Source: a bacterium (GTDB lineage Bacteria > SZUA-182). From it: 13,336 bases of DNA. The notes under the pieces are model-generated. The model worked only from the letters and a program-made list of their open reading frames with translations, had not been told where the DNA came from and did not search any database. Positions within the stretch are counted from its first letter, which is position 1. Each line of letters begins with the position of its first letter. Location: assembly GCA_003230635.1 (NCBI GenBank), contig QIFF01000163.1, positions 1 through 13,336 of the forward strand. The letters run 5' to 3'. A program made the translations under genes and the position numbers. Shown piece by piece: positions 6,654 through 13,336 of the stretch.

Positions 6654-7415
6654 TCAAATCCTTTCGAACTTAACCGCAACGGGATGCCACCTTGGGAATT
6701 GATCCTGTTTAGGGCCTTTCTGTCTCAGAGTTCTCACCAAAACATTTTTAGTTTTTATTAATAAAGGAAAAAAGCTATACTTCCGTTCAATCTCTGTTAA
6801 GGCCTTAAACGCAGCTTTGCACTTTACAGGAGATGACTCGAATTCTGATACATAATACTGTGTAAAAAATTTAAATAAATCTGATGTTGTTTTTGCCGTC
6901 AATTGGTTTCGGAAAAATTCAATCTTAGCATGGTATTCGAAAGTCGCAACGAATATCCGGCCTTTGAAATTATCGTTAATTGTTTTAACTAGTTCTTCTC
7001 TCAGCGGTTGTTCCACGTGTTCCAAGACTGAAACACATGATACATGTGTAATGTTGTCATTTTTCGTCAACATTTCTTGTAACGTTTTGGCCGATGCATG
7101 GTTTTTTACAAGTTCAATATTAGGAGGGACATCTTTAATATTATCGATATTTTTATCCATAATAATTACTTTTTTTACATGTTTAGACATTAATGACGGG
7201 AAAAAGCCTACACCTGTAACAGGCGACCCCCCTCCTATATCCAACACTACAGAATCGCTTTGTAAATCCAACATCTCTATTGCCTTAAAATACTCCCAGT
7301 ACCTTTGGCTTAGTTTTCCCCCGCCATATACAAAGCCATCCCATTCCGCCGGATATTCCTTTGTGCCGAACCTTTTCCACAACTCTATTTTTAATGCCTT
7401 TGTTACGTTATCCAT
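6654..7415 (-). CDS. SAM-dependent methyltransferase, MTase-1
   Basis: The protein has 253 residues. YWEYFKAIEML (39-49) precedes motif I, SVVLDIGGGSPVTGVG (55-70), the glycine-rich SAM-binding loop. VSVLEHVEQPL (128-138) is the usual post-II/III region. This layout (WxY...LDIGGG.S...SVLEHV) is common in methyltransferases encoded in surface polysaccharide clusters, where they cap or methylate sugars, but the substrate is unknown here. The start is firm: AGGAGG lies six bases upstream of the ATG. It begins 19 bases after the GT9-B stop. It is AT-richer than the flanking GT genes and sits between two GT9 3' ends, suggesting later insertion. It is not closely related to MTase-2 by eye. Confidence 0.8.
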   Translation of the reverse strand: MDNVTKALKIELWKRFGTKEYPAEWDGFVYGGGKLSQRYWEYFKAIEMLDLQSDSVVLDIGGGSPVTGVGFFPSLMSKHVKKVIIMDKNIDNIKDVPPNIELVKNHASAKTLQEMLTKNDNITHVSCVSVLEHVEQPLREELVKTINDNFKGRIFVATFEYHAKIEFFRNQLTAKTTSDLFKFFTQYYVSEFESSPVKCKAAFKALTEIERKYSFFPLLIKTKNVLVRTLRQKGPKQDQFPRWHPVAVKFERI

Positions 7416-7421
7416 TCAATT

Positions 7422-7427
7422 CCTCCT
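7422..7427 (-). promoter_or_regulatory. Strong ribosome binding site for MTase-1
   Basis: AGGAGG on the minus strand with six-base spacing to the ATG at 7413-7415. It is the best canonical site in the operon, whereas most other genes rely on overlaps. This fits a gene that arrived with its own translation signal. Confidence 0.8.
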
Positions 7428-7434
7428 GTTAATT

Positions 7435-8628
7435 TTAGCGGATAGAAGAAGTAAGGTATTGCTTGGCGGCCTCCAGCACCTCATCCACCGTAATCAAGCC
7501 CATGCACTTAGGCGGAGGGATACAGACCCTCATGTTGCAAGGATTACAAGTTTTAGGTTTTTTAATCGCTTTTATTATCCCCTGGTTTTCAGGGGTTATA
7601 GTACCCAACATGTTTGGGTCTTCCAGTCCCCCTAGCAGAGCCACAGTCCCGGTTCCCAAGGCGGTGGCAATATGCAGCATTCCTGTAACCCCGGTAATTA
7701 ACAGACTCAGTTTGCTCACTATGGCGGCGCTTTCTCGCAGACTGGTTTTACCGGCTAAATTAAATACATTCTTATTTCCAATCCCCTTTAATATAAGCTC
7801 TGCCGTTTCTTTGTCCTGTTTGGCTCCCAGAAGCAAAATCTTGAGCTGTGGCTTGTAAGCAAGTAATTCTTTCCCCAAAGCAATATATTTTTCCGCCGGC
7901 CAATCTTTGGTGAAAGATTGTGTTCTAACCTGAAACCCCAGTCTCATATCCTGTGGCCTAACTCCCAACTCAGCAAGGGTTTTATCGGCTTTGGCGTAAT
8001 CTTCTTCGCCGAGATATACTTCCATTTTTAAATCTTGTGGGTGGCAGTCGAGAAACTTGACCAGATGGAGTTGGCGTTCCACTAGAGTATATAAGTCCCG
8101 CTTGTAGCCTTGATGCTCCCGCCAGTTGGAGAGCAAGAACCAAAACCTGGTGCGGAACCACATGCCCCCGACAATAAACCTGATTCCGGCCAGATAGGGA
8201 CGGGTGGTGCCGGCATAATCATGGGCATGAGAAATTACAGCTACATCAAAACCCTCCTTGCGGATTGTCCTGATAGAAGTCAAAAACTTTCTATAACCGT
8301 TAGAGGGGACACAAAAAGCCTTGTCAATATAAGGATTGGTTTTAAAGAAATCAAAGTAAGCCTCATTCAACAGCAGCCAGATCTGCGCCTGGGGAAATCT
8401 CTTTCTTAAGCCTCTTATAGCAGGAGTAGCGAATAGCGTGTCGCCGATTCCTGCAGTGGCGACAAATAATATCTTATTTATTTTGTCAATTTCCAGATAT
8501 TCAATATCCCTCTTTCTCCTGTCAAAGCGGATGAGAGCCTTCAAGCCATGAAGCAGAAGATTATCAGTTATTTTCCGAAAAGGTTTCCTGTCATACCAAG
8601 CTACCTTATTGCCCGCCACTGCTGCCAT
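7435..8628 (-). CDS. Glycosyltransferase family 9 (heptosyltransferase-like), GT9-B
   Basis: The GT9 protein has 397 residues from the ATG at 8626-8628. That start lies one base after the GT4-1 stop and has AGGTGG four bases upstream. An ATG at 8682 would add 18 residues that overlap GT4-1, and I rejected it. After a ~50-residue basic N-terminal extension comes ILFVATAGIGDTLFATPAIR with the family Asp at D63. The donor-site motif reads GVTGMLHIATALG, so the Asp of DTGxxH is Val. This is a notable loss, although Thr, Gly and His are kept. The tail has C361, C364, C369 and C375 (KTCNPCNMRVC...KC) and then ITVDEVLEAAKQYL. It closely resembles GT9-D in N-terminal extension and tail, so the two are probably duplicates. 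It would add a sugar from a nucleotide donor in the cytosol. Confidence 0.88.
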   Translation of the reverse strand: MAAVAGNKVAWYDRKPFRKITDNLLLHGLKALIRFDRRKRDIEYLEIDKINKILFVATAGIGDTLFATPAIRGLRKRFPQAQIWLLLNEAYFDFFKTNPYIDKAFCVPSNGYRKFLTSIRTIRKEGFDVAVISHAHDYAGTTRPYLAGIRFIVGGMWFRTRFWFLLSNWREHQGYKRDLYTLVERQLHLVKFLDCHPQDLKMEVYLGEEDYAKADKTLAELGVRPQDMRLGFQVRTQSFTKDWPAEKYIALGKELLAYKPQLKILLLGAKQDKETAELILKGIGNKNVFNLAGKTSLRESAAIVSKLSLLITGVTGMLHIATALGTGTVALLGGLEDPNMLGTITPENQGIIKAIKKPKTCNPCNMRVCIPPPKCMGLITVDEVLEAAKQYLTSSIR

Positions 8629-8629
8629 G

Positions 8630-9742
8630 CTACCACCTATTCCCCTTAAGTTGCAAGTAAATCCTCTCCATTTCCCCCACATTCTTGCCCAGGGAAAACT
8701 CGGCCTCAGCCTTCAGTCTGCCTGCCTGCCCCATTTGTAAGTTTTGGGCATCGTTTTTGAGCAGCTTGATTATTGCCTCGGCCAATGCGCTTGGACTTTT
8801 GGGGGATACCAGCAAACCATTAACCCCGTTCTCCACTTGTTCGGGATTTCCCCCCGCGTGTGTGGCAACCACCGGTTTGCCGCAGGCCATTGCCTCCAGA
8901 ATTGTCCTGGCCAGGCCCTCCCAGAGGGTGGGCAAAACAAAAATGTCCAGGCTGTTCATTGCTGCGGGAATGTCTTCCAGGGCGCCGGACAGAATTACCT
9001 CTTGGGAGATATTTTCTTCCTGTATAATCTGCTCCATCTTGTGCAGATAGCCTTTGCTCCGGCTGCGATCCTCACCGATAACAATCAGGCGGAAGTCAGG
9101 GAATTGGCGCTTAATCATAGGCACCGCCCGCAGCAGATACTCCACCCCCTTGCGCTCCTCCAGCGAGGTTACCGTTCCCAACAGCTTCAGTTCAGGGGGA
9201 ATGTGAAATCGCTGGCGCAAAAAATCATTGGTTTGCGGCCGGAACTCGTCCAAATCAATGCCGTTGTGCACCACCTTTACCCGGGGCGCCCCCTGGGGAA
9301 ACATCTTATCCCGGGTATCATAGGACACCGGAACGATTACATCCGCCAAGCGGCAGATCCAGGGGAAGAGGCGTTTGCCCCGCTTGCTCTCCGGGTTCTC
9401 CCGCACAAACCACACAATGGGCAGGCGGCACAGCTTGGCAGCCAGGGCGGGATATTTATAATAAGAGGTAAGGGTGTTCAGGTGCATCAGCTTGATTTTT
9501 TCCCTTTTAATAATACCCAGGAATTGGAAAATATAACCCAGCCCCAGAACCCCCTTCTTGCTTACTACATAATAGGGTATGCCCGCCGCCCGCACCCGCT
9601 CTAGAATCGGCCCCTGCTCGCGGCTGACAAAGACGGGGGTAAACTCCTCCCTGTTCAGCCGGGACATCAGGTTATAGCAACTGATGGGCGAACCGCCCAG
9701 GGCTGCTCCGTGGGAGACGAATAAAATGGGAAGAGGAGGCAT
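8630..9742 (-). CDS. Glycosyltransferase family 4 (GT-B, retaining), GT4-1
   Basis: The protein has 370 residues with a typical GT4 layout. The N-terminal acceptor domain has FVSHGAALGGSPIS (8-21), where the glycine-rich loop normally follows. The linker contains VVHNGIDLDEFRP. The C-terminal nucleotide-sugar domain has VTSLEERKGVEYLLRA and the EX7E motif in PTLWEGLARTILEAMACGKP (E275 and E283). It probably transfers a hexose or similar sugar to the growing lipid-linked glycan at the membrane. The ATG overlaps the GT9-D stop as TAATG, with GGGGGAA upstream, and GT9-B starts one base after its stop. This is tight operon packing. GC content is high compared with the methyltransferase genes. Confidence 0.9.
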   Translation of the reverse strand: MPPLPILFVSHGAALGGSPISCYNLMSRLNREEFTPVFVSREQGPILERVRAAGIPYYVVSKKGVLGLGYIFQFLGIIKREKIKLMHLNTLTSYYKYPALAAKLCRLPIVWFVRENPESKRGKRLFPWICRLADVIVPVSYDTRDKMFPQGAPRVKVVHNGIDLDEFRPQTNDFLRQRFHIPPELKLLGTVTSLEERKGVEYLLRAVPMIKRQFPDFRLIVIGEDRSRSKGYLHKMEQIIQEENISQEVILSGALEDIPAAMNSLDIFVLPTLWEGLARTILEAMACGKPVVATHAGGNPEQVENGVNGLLVSPKSPSALAEAIIKLLKNDAQNLQMGQAGRLKAEAEFSLGKNVGEMERIYLQLKGNRW

Positions 9743-10878
9743 TAGATTTCCCCCGCCTTTTTAAGCAATTGCTGTACCGCCGCAAACACTTCCTCTACCT
9801 CAATCTGCTCCATGCACTTGGGATAAGGGCACTTCTTCCCCGGACAGGGGTCACAGGTCTTGTCTTTGGAGATTACCAGGTGCTTGTCCCGGTCATAGCA
9901 GGCGGCTGATTTACGGGGGTCGGCCACGGCAAATAAAGAGACGGTAGGGGTACCCAGGGCAATTGCCATGTGCATCACCCCGGTGTCTCCGGTTAGCAGC
10001 AAATCCAGTTTTTCCAGCATGGCCGGCACCTGTTTTAGGGACAGCTCACCGGCGCTGACCAGCACCCGGGGGCTGTCAATCATGTCCGCCACTTCCCGGC
10101 AATAAGCGCACTCCTGGGGCGAGCCGGTGATGATGATTTTCGAATGGGGGGATTTATCCAAGAGTTGCCGCCCTAATTGGGCAAAGCGTTCCTTCATCCA
10201 CATGCGGCTGACCGTAGAAGCCGCCACCTGAAAGCCGATCAAGGGAGAGGCGTTGGCAAAACCTTTAGCTTGCAAGTAATCAGCCACTTCCCGGCGGCTG
10301 CTATCTTCCACTACCAGTACCATGCGCTTATTATTACTGGGGGCGCTCAGCAGGGCGGCTGTCCGCAGGCGATCATGGATGCCATGTTCTTCAGGGTTGC
10401 ACTCGTTAGCGGTACTTTGTTCCTGGTTAGAGAGCAGGTAGCGGTATTCGCTGCGGTTGGGAATGCGCACTACAAAGGGTGCGCCGGAAAGGTAAGCCAT
10501 GGGAATTGCCTGGGGGCCGTTGCCGTGCAGGATGGCCACCGCATCAGGGCGCCGCCGGCGCAGGGCCAAGACTGTGTGCAGGAAGCGATGATAGCCGCCG
10601 TAATAGGGGATAATTTCGTCCAGGTGGGGGTTGTTGGCAAATAATTCCAGATACTTGTCTCTTATGTGGCCTGTCAGGTGTGCCCTGGGATAGCGTTGGT
10701 GCAAGGCGCGAATAGCCGGGGTGGAGAGCAGGGTGTCGCCGATTGCGGTGGAGGAAACGACCAGGATGTTTTTAACCCTGGCGGGGTCAAAGTATTTTAA
10801 ATCGGTTTGTCGCCGGTCAAGGGCTTTTAAAATTTTCAGGCCTAGAAAGAGCAGGCCGTCAATAGGGTTGATTCTCAT
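9742..10878 (-). CDS. Glycosyltransferase family 9 (heptosyltransferase-like), GT9-D
   Basis: The protein has 378 residues from the ATG at 10876-10878, with AGGT nine bases upstream and a gap of seven bases after the GT4-2 stop. A longer start at 10932 would add 18 residues inside GT4-2. ILVVSSTAIGDTLLSTPAIR carries the family Asp (D48). The donor motif TGDTGVMHMAIALGTP is intact, so this is the only one of the four GT9s here with the full DTGxxH signature. The tail has C342, C345, C350 and C355 (KTCDPCPGKKCPYPKC) before IEVEEVFAAVQQLL. The basic N-terminal extension, including LKALDRRQTDLKYFD, mirrors that of GT9-B. It is predicted to be a cytosolic nucleotide-sugar-dependent transferase; the sugar is unknown. 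Confidence 0.9.
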   Translation of the reverse strand: MRINPIDGLLFLGLKILKALDRRQTDLKYFDPARVKNILVVSSTAIGDTLLSTPAIRALHQRYPRAHLTGHIRDKYLELFANNPHLDEIIPYYGGYHRFLHTVLALRRRRPDAVAILHGNGPQAIPMAYLSGAPFVVRIPNRSEYRYLLSNQEQSTANECNPEEHGIHDRLRTAALLSAPSNNKRMVLVVEDSSRREVADYLQAKGFANASPLIGFQVAASTVSRMWMKERFAQLGRQLLDKSPHSKIIITGSPQECAYCREVADMIDSPRVLVSAGELSLKQVPAMLEKLDLLLTGDTGVMHMAIALGTPTVSLFAVADPRKSAACYDRDKHLVISKDKTCDPCPGKKCPYPKCMEQIEVEEVFAAVQQLLKKAGEI

Positions 10879-10885
10879 TATGCCG

Positions 10886-11974
10886 CTACCTGATTGACAA
10901 TAGGGAAGTATAAAGTTCGTGCATCCCTGCACACATCTTTTTTATAGTGAAGTTTTGCTCAACGATTTTCCTGCCCTCTATCCCCATAAGCCGGGCCTTT
11001 CCTTTGTCCCTCAGCAGGCGGACGATTTTATCGGCCAGCGCAGAGGGATTATTCGCTTCCACCAGGTGGCCGTTTATTCCCTCCTTTATGACTTCTTTAA
11101 CCCCCCCCACATCTGTACCTATGACCGGCTTTTCCATGGCCATGGCCTCAATGAATGAAGTCCCGAGGGCCTCTTGAAGCGTCGGCAGAGCAAAAACATC
11201 AAGGGAATTCAGTATGTCGGGGATGTCCTGCCGCAGGCCAAGCAGGATGACTTTATCTCCCAGGCCGGCCCCTTTTATCTTATTTGTTAAGTTTTCTTTC
11301 TGGGGGCCGTTGCCGGCAAAAATAAAGAGGGCGGCTGGAATTTCTTTCAGCACCATAGGAATTGCTTCCAGCAGAATATGATGACCCTTTTTGCGCCTTA
11401 ATATTCCAATTGTGCCAACCAGGGGAATGTCAGGGGATAATCCCAGTTCCTGTCTCAGCCTGCCCTTGACTTTGTGGGGGTTGAATCTCTCAAGGTCAAC
11501 CCCGGTGGAAATTGAAACCACTTTGTCCGAGCTAATCCCCTCTCCGATTAAATATTGTCTTACATATTCGCTTACGGTAACAATTTTATGGGGGAGGCGG
11601 CGGTAGCTAATCCTGGAGGTGATGGGCAGGGCCAGGTGCCTTGTTCTGACGATGGCCGGCTTATTCTTGGAAAACCTTCCCGCCAGCGCTCCAATAAGAC
11701 TGTCTTTACCGCTGTGCGTGCTGATAATGTCAATATGTTCTGATTTTATTAGCTTCAGGATAAATCTTATTCCCGTTATATCGTAGCTCTGCCTGATGGG
11801 GCAGCTATAAACCTCAATCCCGGCCTCTTTTGCCCTTGTCGCCAGCCTGGCTCCCGGCTGGCAGAGAATCAACACCCGCACCCCCAGCTTTTTCAAGCCG
11901 ATTGCTTCCTGGAGGGTTCTATTTTCCTGCCCTCCCCAGCCCTTTGAAGATTCTGTATGCAGTAGGGTAAACAT
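10886..11974 (-). CDS. Glycosyltransferase family 4, first gene of the operon, GT4-2
   Basis: The protein has 362 residues. It begins MFTLLHTESSKGWGGQENRT, which has the GT4 N-terminal strand and GG loop in place, so the ATG at 11972-11974 is well supported. The linker has STGVDLERFNP in place of the usual HNGVD. The C-terminal domain has GTIGILRRKKGHHILLEA and the EX7E motif in PTLQEALGTSFIEAMAMEKP (E268 and E276). It is probably an early-acting transferase of the glycan pathway. No Shine-Dalgarno sequence precedes the ATG. The six bases upstream are AATATA and the -10 element of a strong promoter lies just before them, so the mRNA may start at or beside the ATG. The downstream genes are packed with little or no spacing. 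Confidence 0.9.
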   Translation of the reverse strand: MFTLLHTESSKGWGGQENRTLQEAIGLKKLGVRVLILCQPGARLATRAKEAGIEVYSCPIRQSYDITGIRFILKLIKSEHIDIISTHSGKDSLIGALAGRFSKNKPAIVRTRHLALPITSRISYRRLPHKIVTVSEYVRQYLIGEGISSDKVVSISTGVDLERFNPHKVKGRLRQELGLSPDIPLVGTIGILRRKKGHHILLEAIPMVLKEIPAALFIFAGNGPQKENLTNKIKGAGLGDKVILLGLRQDIPDILNSLDVFALPTLQEALGTSFIEAMAMEKPVIGTDVGGVKEVIKEGINGHLVEANNPSALADKIVRLLRDKGKARLMGIEGRKIVEQNFTIKKMCAGMHELYTSLLSIR

Positions 11975-11980
11975 TATATT

Positions 11981-12008
11981 AGTATAGGCATTATCCAGGC
12001 ATTGTCAA
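11981..12008 (-). promoter_or_regulatory. Sigma-A-like promoter of the glycan operon
   Basis: On the minus strand a perfect TTGACA (12003-12008) is followed after 16 bases by TATACT (11981-11986). The -10 box ends only six bases before the ATG of GT4-2 (11974). With usual initiation 6-8 bases after the -10, the transcript would begin at about the A of the start codon, giving a leaderless message. This is a prediction from consensus matching only. Confidence 0.65.
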
Positions 12009-12034
12009 ACTGATTTGTAGGGCAAAAATGGCGA

Positions 12035-12063
12035 TTGCAATTCCTGTTAGCCTTTGGTATAGT
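12035..12063 (+). promoter_or_regulatory. Sigma-A-like promoter with extended -10 for purH
   Basis: TTGCAA (12035-12040), a 17-base spacer, then TATAGT (12058-12063), with TGG directly before the -10 (extended -10). Initiation near 12070 would leave a leader of about 55 bases before the purH GTG. The leader holds a small inverted repeat (TAATCA at 12071-12076 and TGATTA at 12086-12091), but no recognisable riboswitch or PurBox. It diverges from the operon promoter with 26 bases between the two -35 boxes. Confidence 0.65.
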
Positions 12064-12124
12064 GTACTCCTAATCATTCACAACCTGATTAATTTCAGCC
12101 TAAGCTAAGGGAAAGGGATTTTTC

Positions 12125-13168
12125 GTGAAGCAGGTCAACCGAGCCTTGATTAGCGTTTCCGACAAGACAGGCATCGCTGAGTTTGCCGGCGGATTGCAGA
12201 AATTGGGGATTGAGATTATTTCCACCGGGGGCACGGCTTCTTTGTTAAGGGAGAAGGGAGTGACGGTAAAAGAAGTAAGCGAAGTTACTCAATTTCCCGA
12301 GATGTTGGAGGGGCGGGTTAAAACCTTGCATCCGATTATTCATGCTGGCCTTTTAGCCAAAAGCGATAATCCAAAACATCAAGAACAGCTCAAGGCGCAC
12401 GGGATTTTGCCCCTTGATTTGGTAGTGGTCAATCTTTACCCCTTTGAAAAAACCATCGCATCAAAGGGCGTTAGTTTTGAGCATGTGATTGAAAACATTG
12501 ACATCGGGGGGCCGACCATGCTGCGCTCGGCAGCCAAAAATTTTCCCGATGTAGTTGTGGTGGTGGACCCGAACGACTATGAGAGCGTTCTCGCTGAGTT
12601 AAAACAAAACCAGAGGGAATTGAGCCTGGAACATAAATTTACTTTGGCAACTAAGGTCTTTCAGCATACGGCTGATTACGACGGGGTCATTGCCGATTAT
12701 CTAAGCGGCGTCAGTTGCCAGGAGGGTGAATTCAATCTGCCCACCAGCAAGATTACCCCCAGCCTGCATCTGAGCTTGAAGAAGTTACAGGATTTACGCT
12801 ACGGGGAAAATCCCCACCAACAAGCGGCTTTTTATCAGCAAAAGGCGCTTTTGGGACTACCCCAAGCGGTGCAGCTACAGGGCAAGGAGCTTTCCTTTAA
12901 CAACCTGCTTGACCTGGAGGCGGCCTTTCAAATTGCCAACGATTTCAGCGAGCCGGTGGCGGTGGTAATCAAGCACACCAATCCCTGTGGGGTGGCCATT
13001 GGGGAAAGCCTGGCCAAGGCCTATGTCAAGGCGCTCGAGACCGATCCGGTTTCCGCCTTTGGCAGTGTGCTGGGCTTTAACCGCTCGCTGGACTCGGAAA
13101 CAGCGGTGCAGATTGTTTCCACCTTTGTAGAGGCGGTATTGCCCCTGACTTTGACCAAGAGGCGCTGA
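12125..13168 (+). CDS. purH: PurH, bifunctional AICAR transformylase / IMP cyclohydrolase, 5' part before a frameshift
   Basis: PurH performs the last two steps of de novo IMP synthesis in the cytosol. The IMP cyclohydrolase (MGS-like) domain is at residues 1 to about 190: ALISVSDKTGI, STGGTA, EGRVKTLHP, VVNLYPFE, ENIDIGGPTMLRSAAKN. The AICAR transformylase domain begins with LRYGENPHQQAAFY (224-237), has QGKELSFNNLLDLEAA, and carries the catalytic Lys-His in IKHTNPCG (K283, H284). The GTG start at 12125 has AAAGGG seven bases upstream. After V338 the family-like sequence leaves this frame; the last nine residues (LPLTLTKRR) are out-of-frame. The homologous sequence resumes one frame away at 13141. 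A single missing A (GTATTGCC where GTAATTGCC is expected) explains this. It is an orphan purH with its own promoter, with no purN or purM just upstream. Confidence 0.92.
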   Translation: MKQVNRALISVSDKTGIAEFAGGLQKLGIEIISTGGTASLLREKGVTVKEVSEVTQFPEMLEGRVKTLHPIIHAGLLAKSDNPKHQEQLKAHGILPLDLVVVNLYPFEKTIASKGVSFEHVIENIDIGGPTMLRSAAKNFPDVVVVVDPNDYESVLAELKQNQRELSLEHKFTLATKVFQHTADYDGVIADYLSGVSCQEGEFNLPTSKITPSLHLSLKKLQDLRYGENPHQQAAFYQQKALLGLPQAVQLQGKELSFNNLLDLEAAFQIANDFSEPVAVVIKHTNPCGVAIGESLAKAYVKALETDPVSAFGSVLGFNRSLDSETAVQIVSTFVEAVLPLTLTKRR

Positions 13169-13336
13169 AGGTCTTGGCGGCCAAGAAAAACCTGCGCCTG
13201 CTGCGCCTCAGCCCCATTACCGAACAGCAAAACGAGTGGGATTTAAAGAAGGTGGCCGGCGGAATCCTGGTGCAGGAGAGAGACACTAAGCCCCTGGACT
13301 GGGAAAGCTGCCGGGTGGTGACTGAACGGAAGCCTA
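13141..13336 (+). pseudogene. purH: purH continuation in the shifted frame, cut by window end
   Basis: From 13141 the frame reads APDFDQEALKVLAAKKNLRL and later GGILVQERD, both conserved stretches of the PurH transformylase domain, with no stop to the window end (65 codons). It is not a separate gene: no start is present, and it completes the upstream purH once one base is restored near 13139. The intact downstream frame suggests a very recent mutation or, more likely, a sequencing or assembly error. The rest of the gene (roughly 100 residues by family length) lies beyond the window. Confidence 0.85.

Noticed and set aside
6964..7635. Plus-strand open frame of 223 codons opposite MTase-1 and the GT9-B end
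   Set aside because: It spans two confident minus-strand genes and their junction, with no motif or ribosome site.
8629..8682. Upstream ATG for GT9-B
   Set aside because: It would overlap GT4-1 by 53 bases, while the ATG at 8628 lies one base after the GT4-1 stop with AGGTGG in front.
8744..9604. Long plus-strand open frame (286 codons) opposite GT4-1
   Set aside because: It is antisense to a gene with clear GT4 motifs, has no recognisable domain and a GC-rich composition that keeps frames open by chance.
172..11974. CRISPR arrays, tRNA or rRNA genes within the locus
   Set aside because: No regularly spaced repeats or recognisable RNA gene sequence was seen on either strand.
12071..12091. 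Inverted repeat in the purH leader as a PurR site or purine riboswitch
   Set aside because: The arms are only six bases (TAATCA/TGATTA), there is no PurBox-like sequence and the leader is too short for a known purine aptamer.

Overview
The window looks like a chromosomal surface-glycan locus from a bacterium, probably a Clostridia-type Firmicute. That placement is an inference from the style of the PurH protein, the strong AGGAGG-type ribosome sites and the WaaC/WaaF-like (GT9) transferases mixed with GT4 transferases. No rRNA or tRNA marker is present to confirm it. Base composition is uneven by eye: the glycosyltransferase block at about 8600-11000 is GC-rich, while the radical SAM, oxidoreductase and methyltransferase genes (about 2600-5460 and 6650-7420) are clearly AT-richer.

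Layout. Positions 1-90 hold the last 24 codons and probable terminal inverted repeat of an IS5-like insertion sequence, followed by a REP-like hairpin (93-147). From 11974 down to 172, eleven genes run on the minus strand in tight succession, apparently as one operon. In transcription order they are GT4, GT9, GT4, GT9, methyltransferase, GT9, methyltransferase, a scar of broken gene pieces, radical SAM/SPASM enzyme, Gfo/Idh/MocA oxidoreductase, O-antigen-ligase-like membrane protein and GT9. Most junctions are overlaps or gaps of 0-20 bases. A good sigma-A-like promoter sits so close to the first start codon that the first gene may be leaderless. Diverging from it, a second promoter (extended -10) drives purH, which has a one-base frameshift near 13139 and runs off the window end.

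How the genes may work together. The two GT4 and four GT9 enzymes would build an oligosaccharide on the cytoplasmic face. The methyltransferases and the radical SAM plus Gfo/Idh pair would make or decorate an unusual sugar, and the Wzy_C-family membrane protein would polymerise the glycan or ligate it to an acceptor outside the membrane. No flippase, initiating phosphosugar transferase or sugar-nucleotide pathway gene is in the window, so the product cannot be named.

The most unusual feature is a set of fossil gene ends. Each methyltransferase lies between the intact 3' end of a GT9 gene and a second, orphan GT9 3' end (6594-6653 and 4667-4745). The second orphan is fused at a 3-base microhomology to the 5' end of a second O-antigen ligase. 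This looks like a glycan operon remodelled by insertion of methyltransferase-bearing cassettes at GT9 gene ends, followed by deletion.
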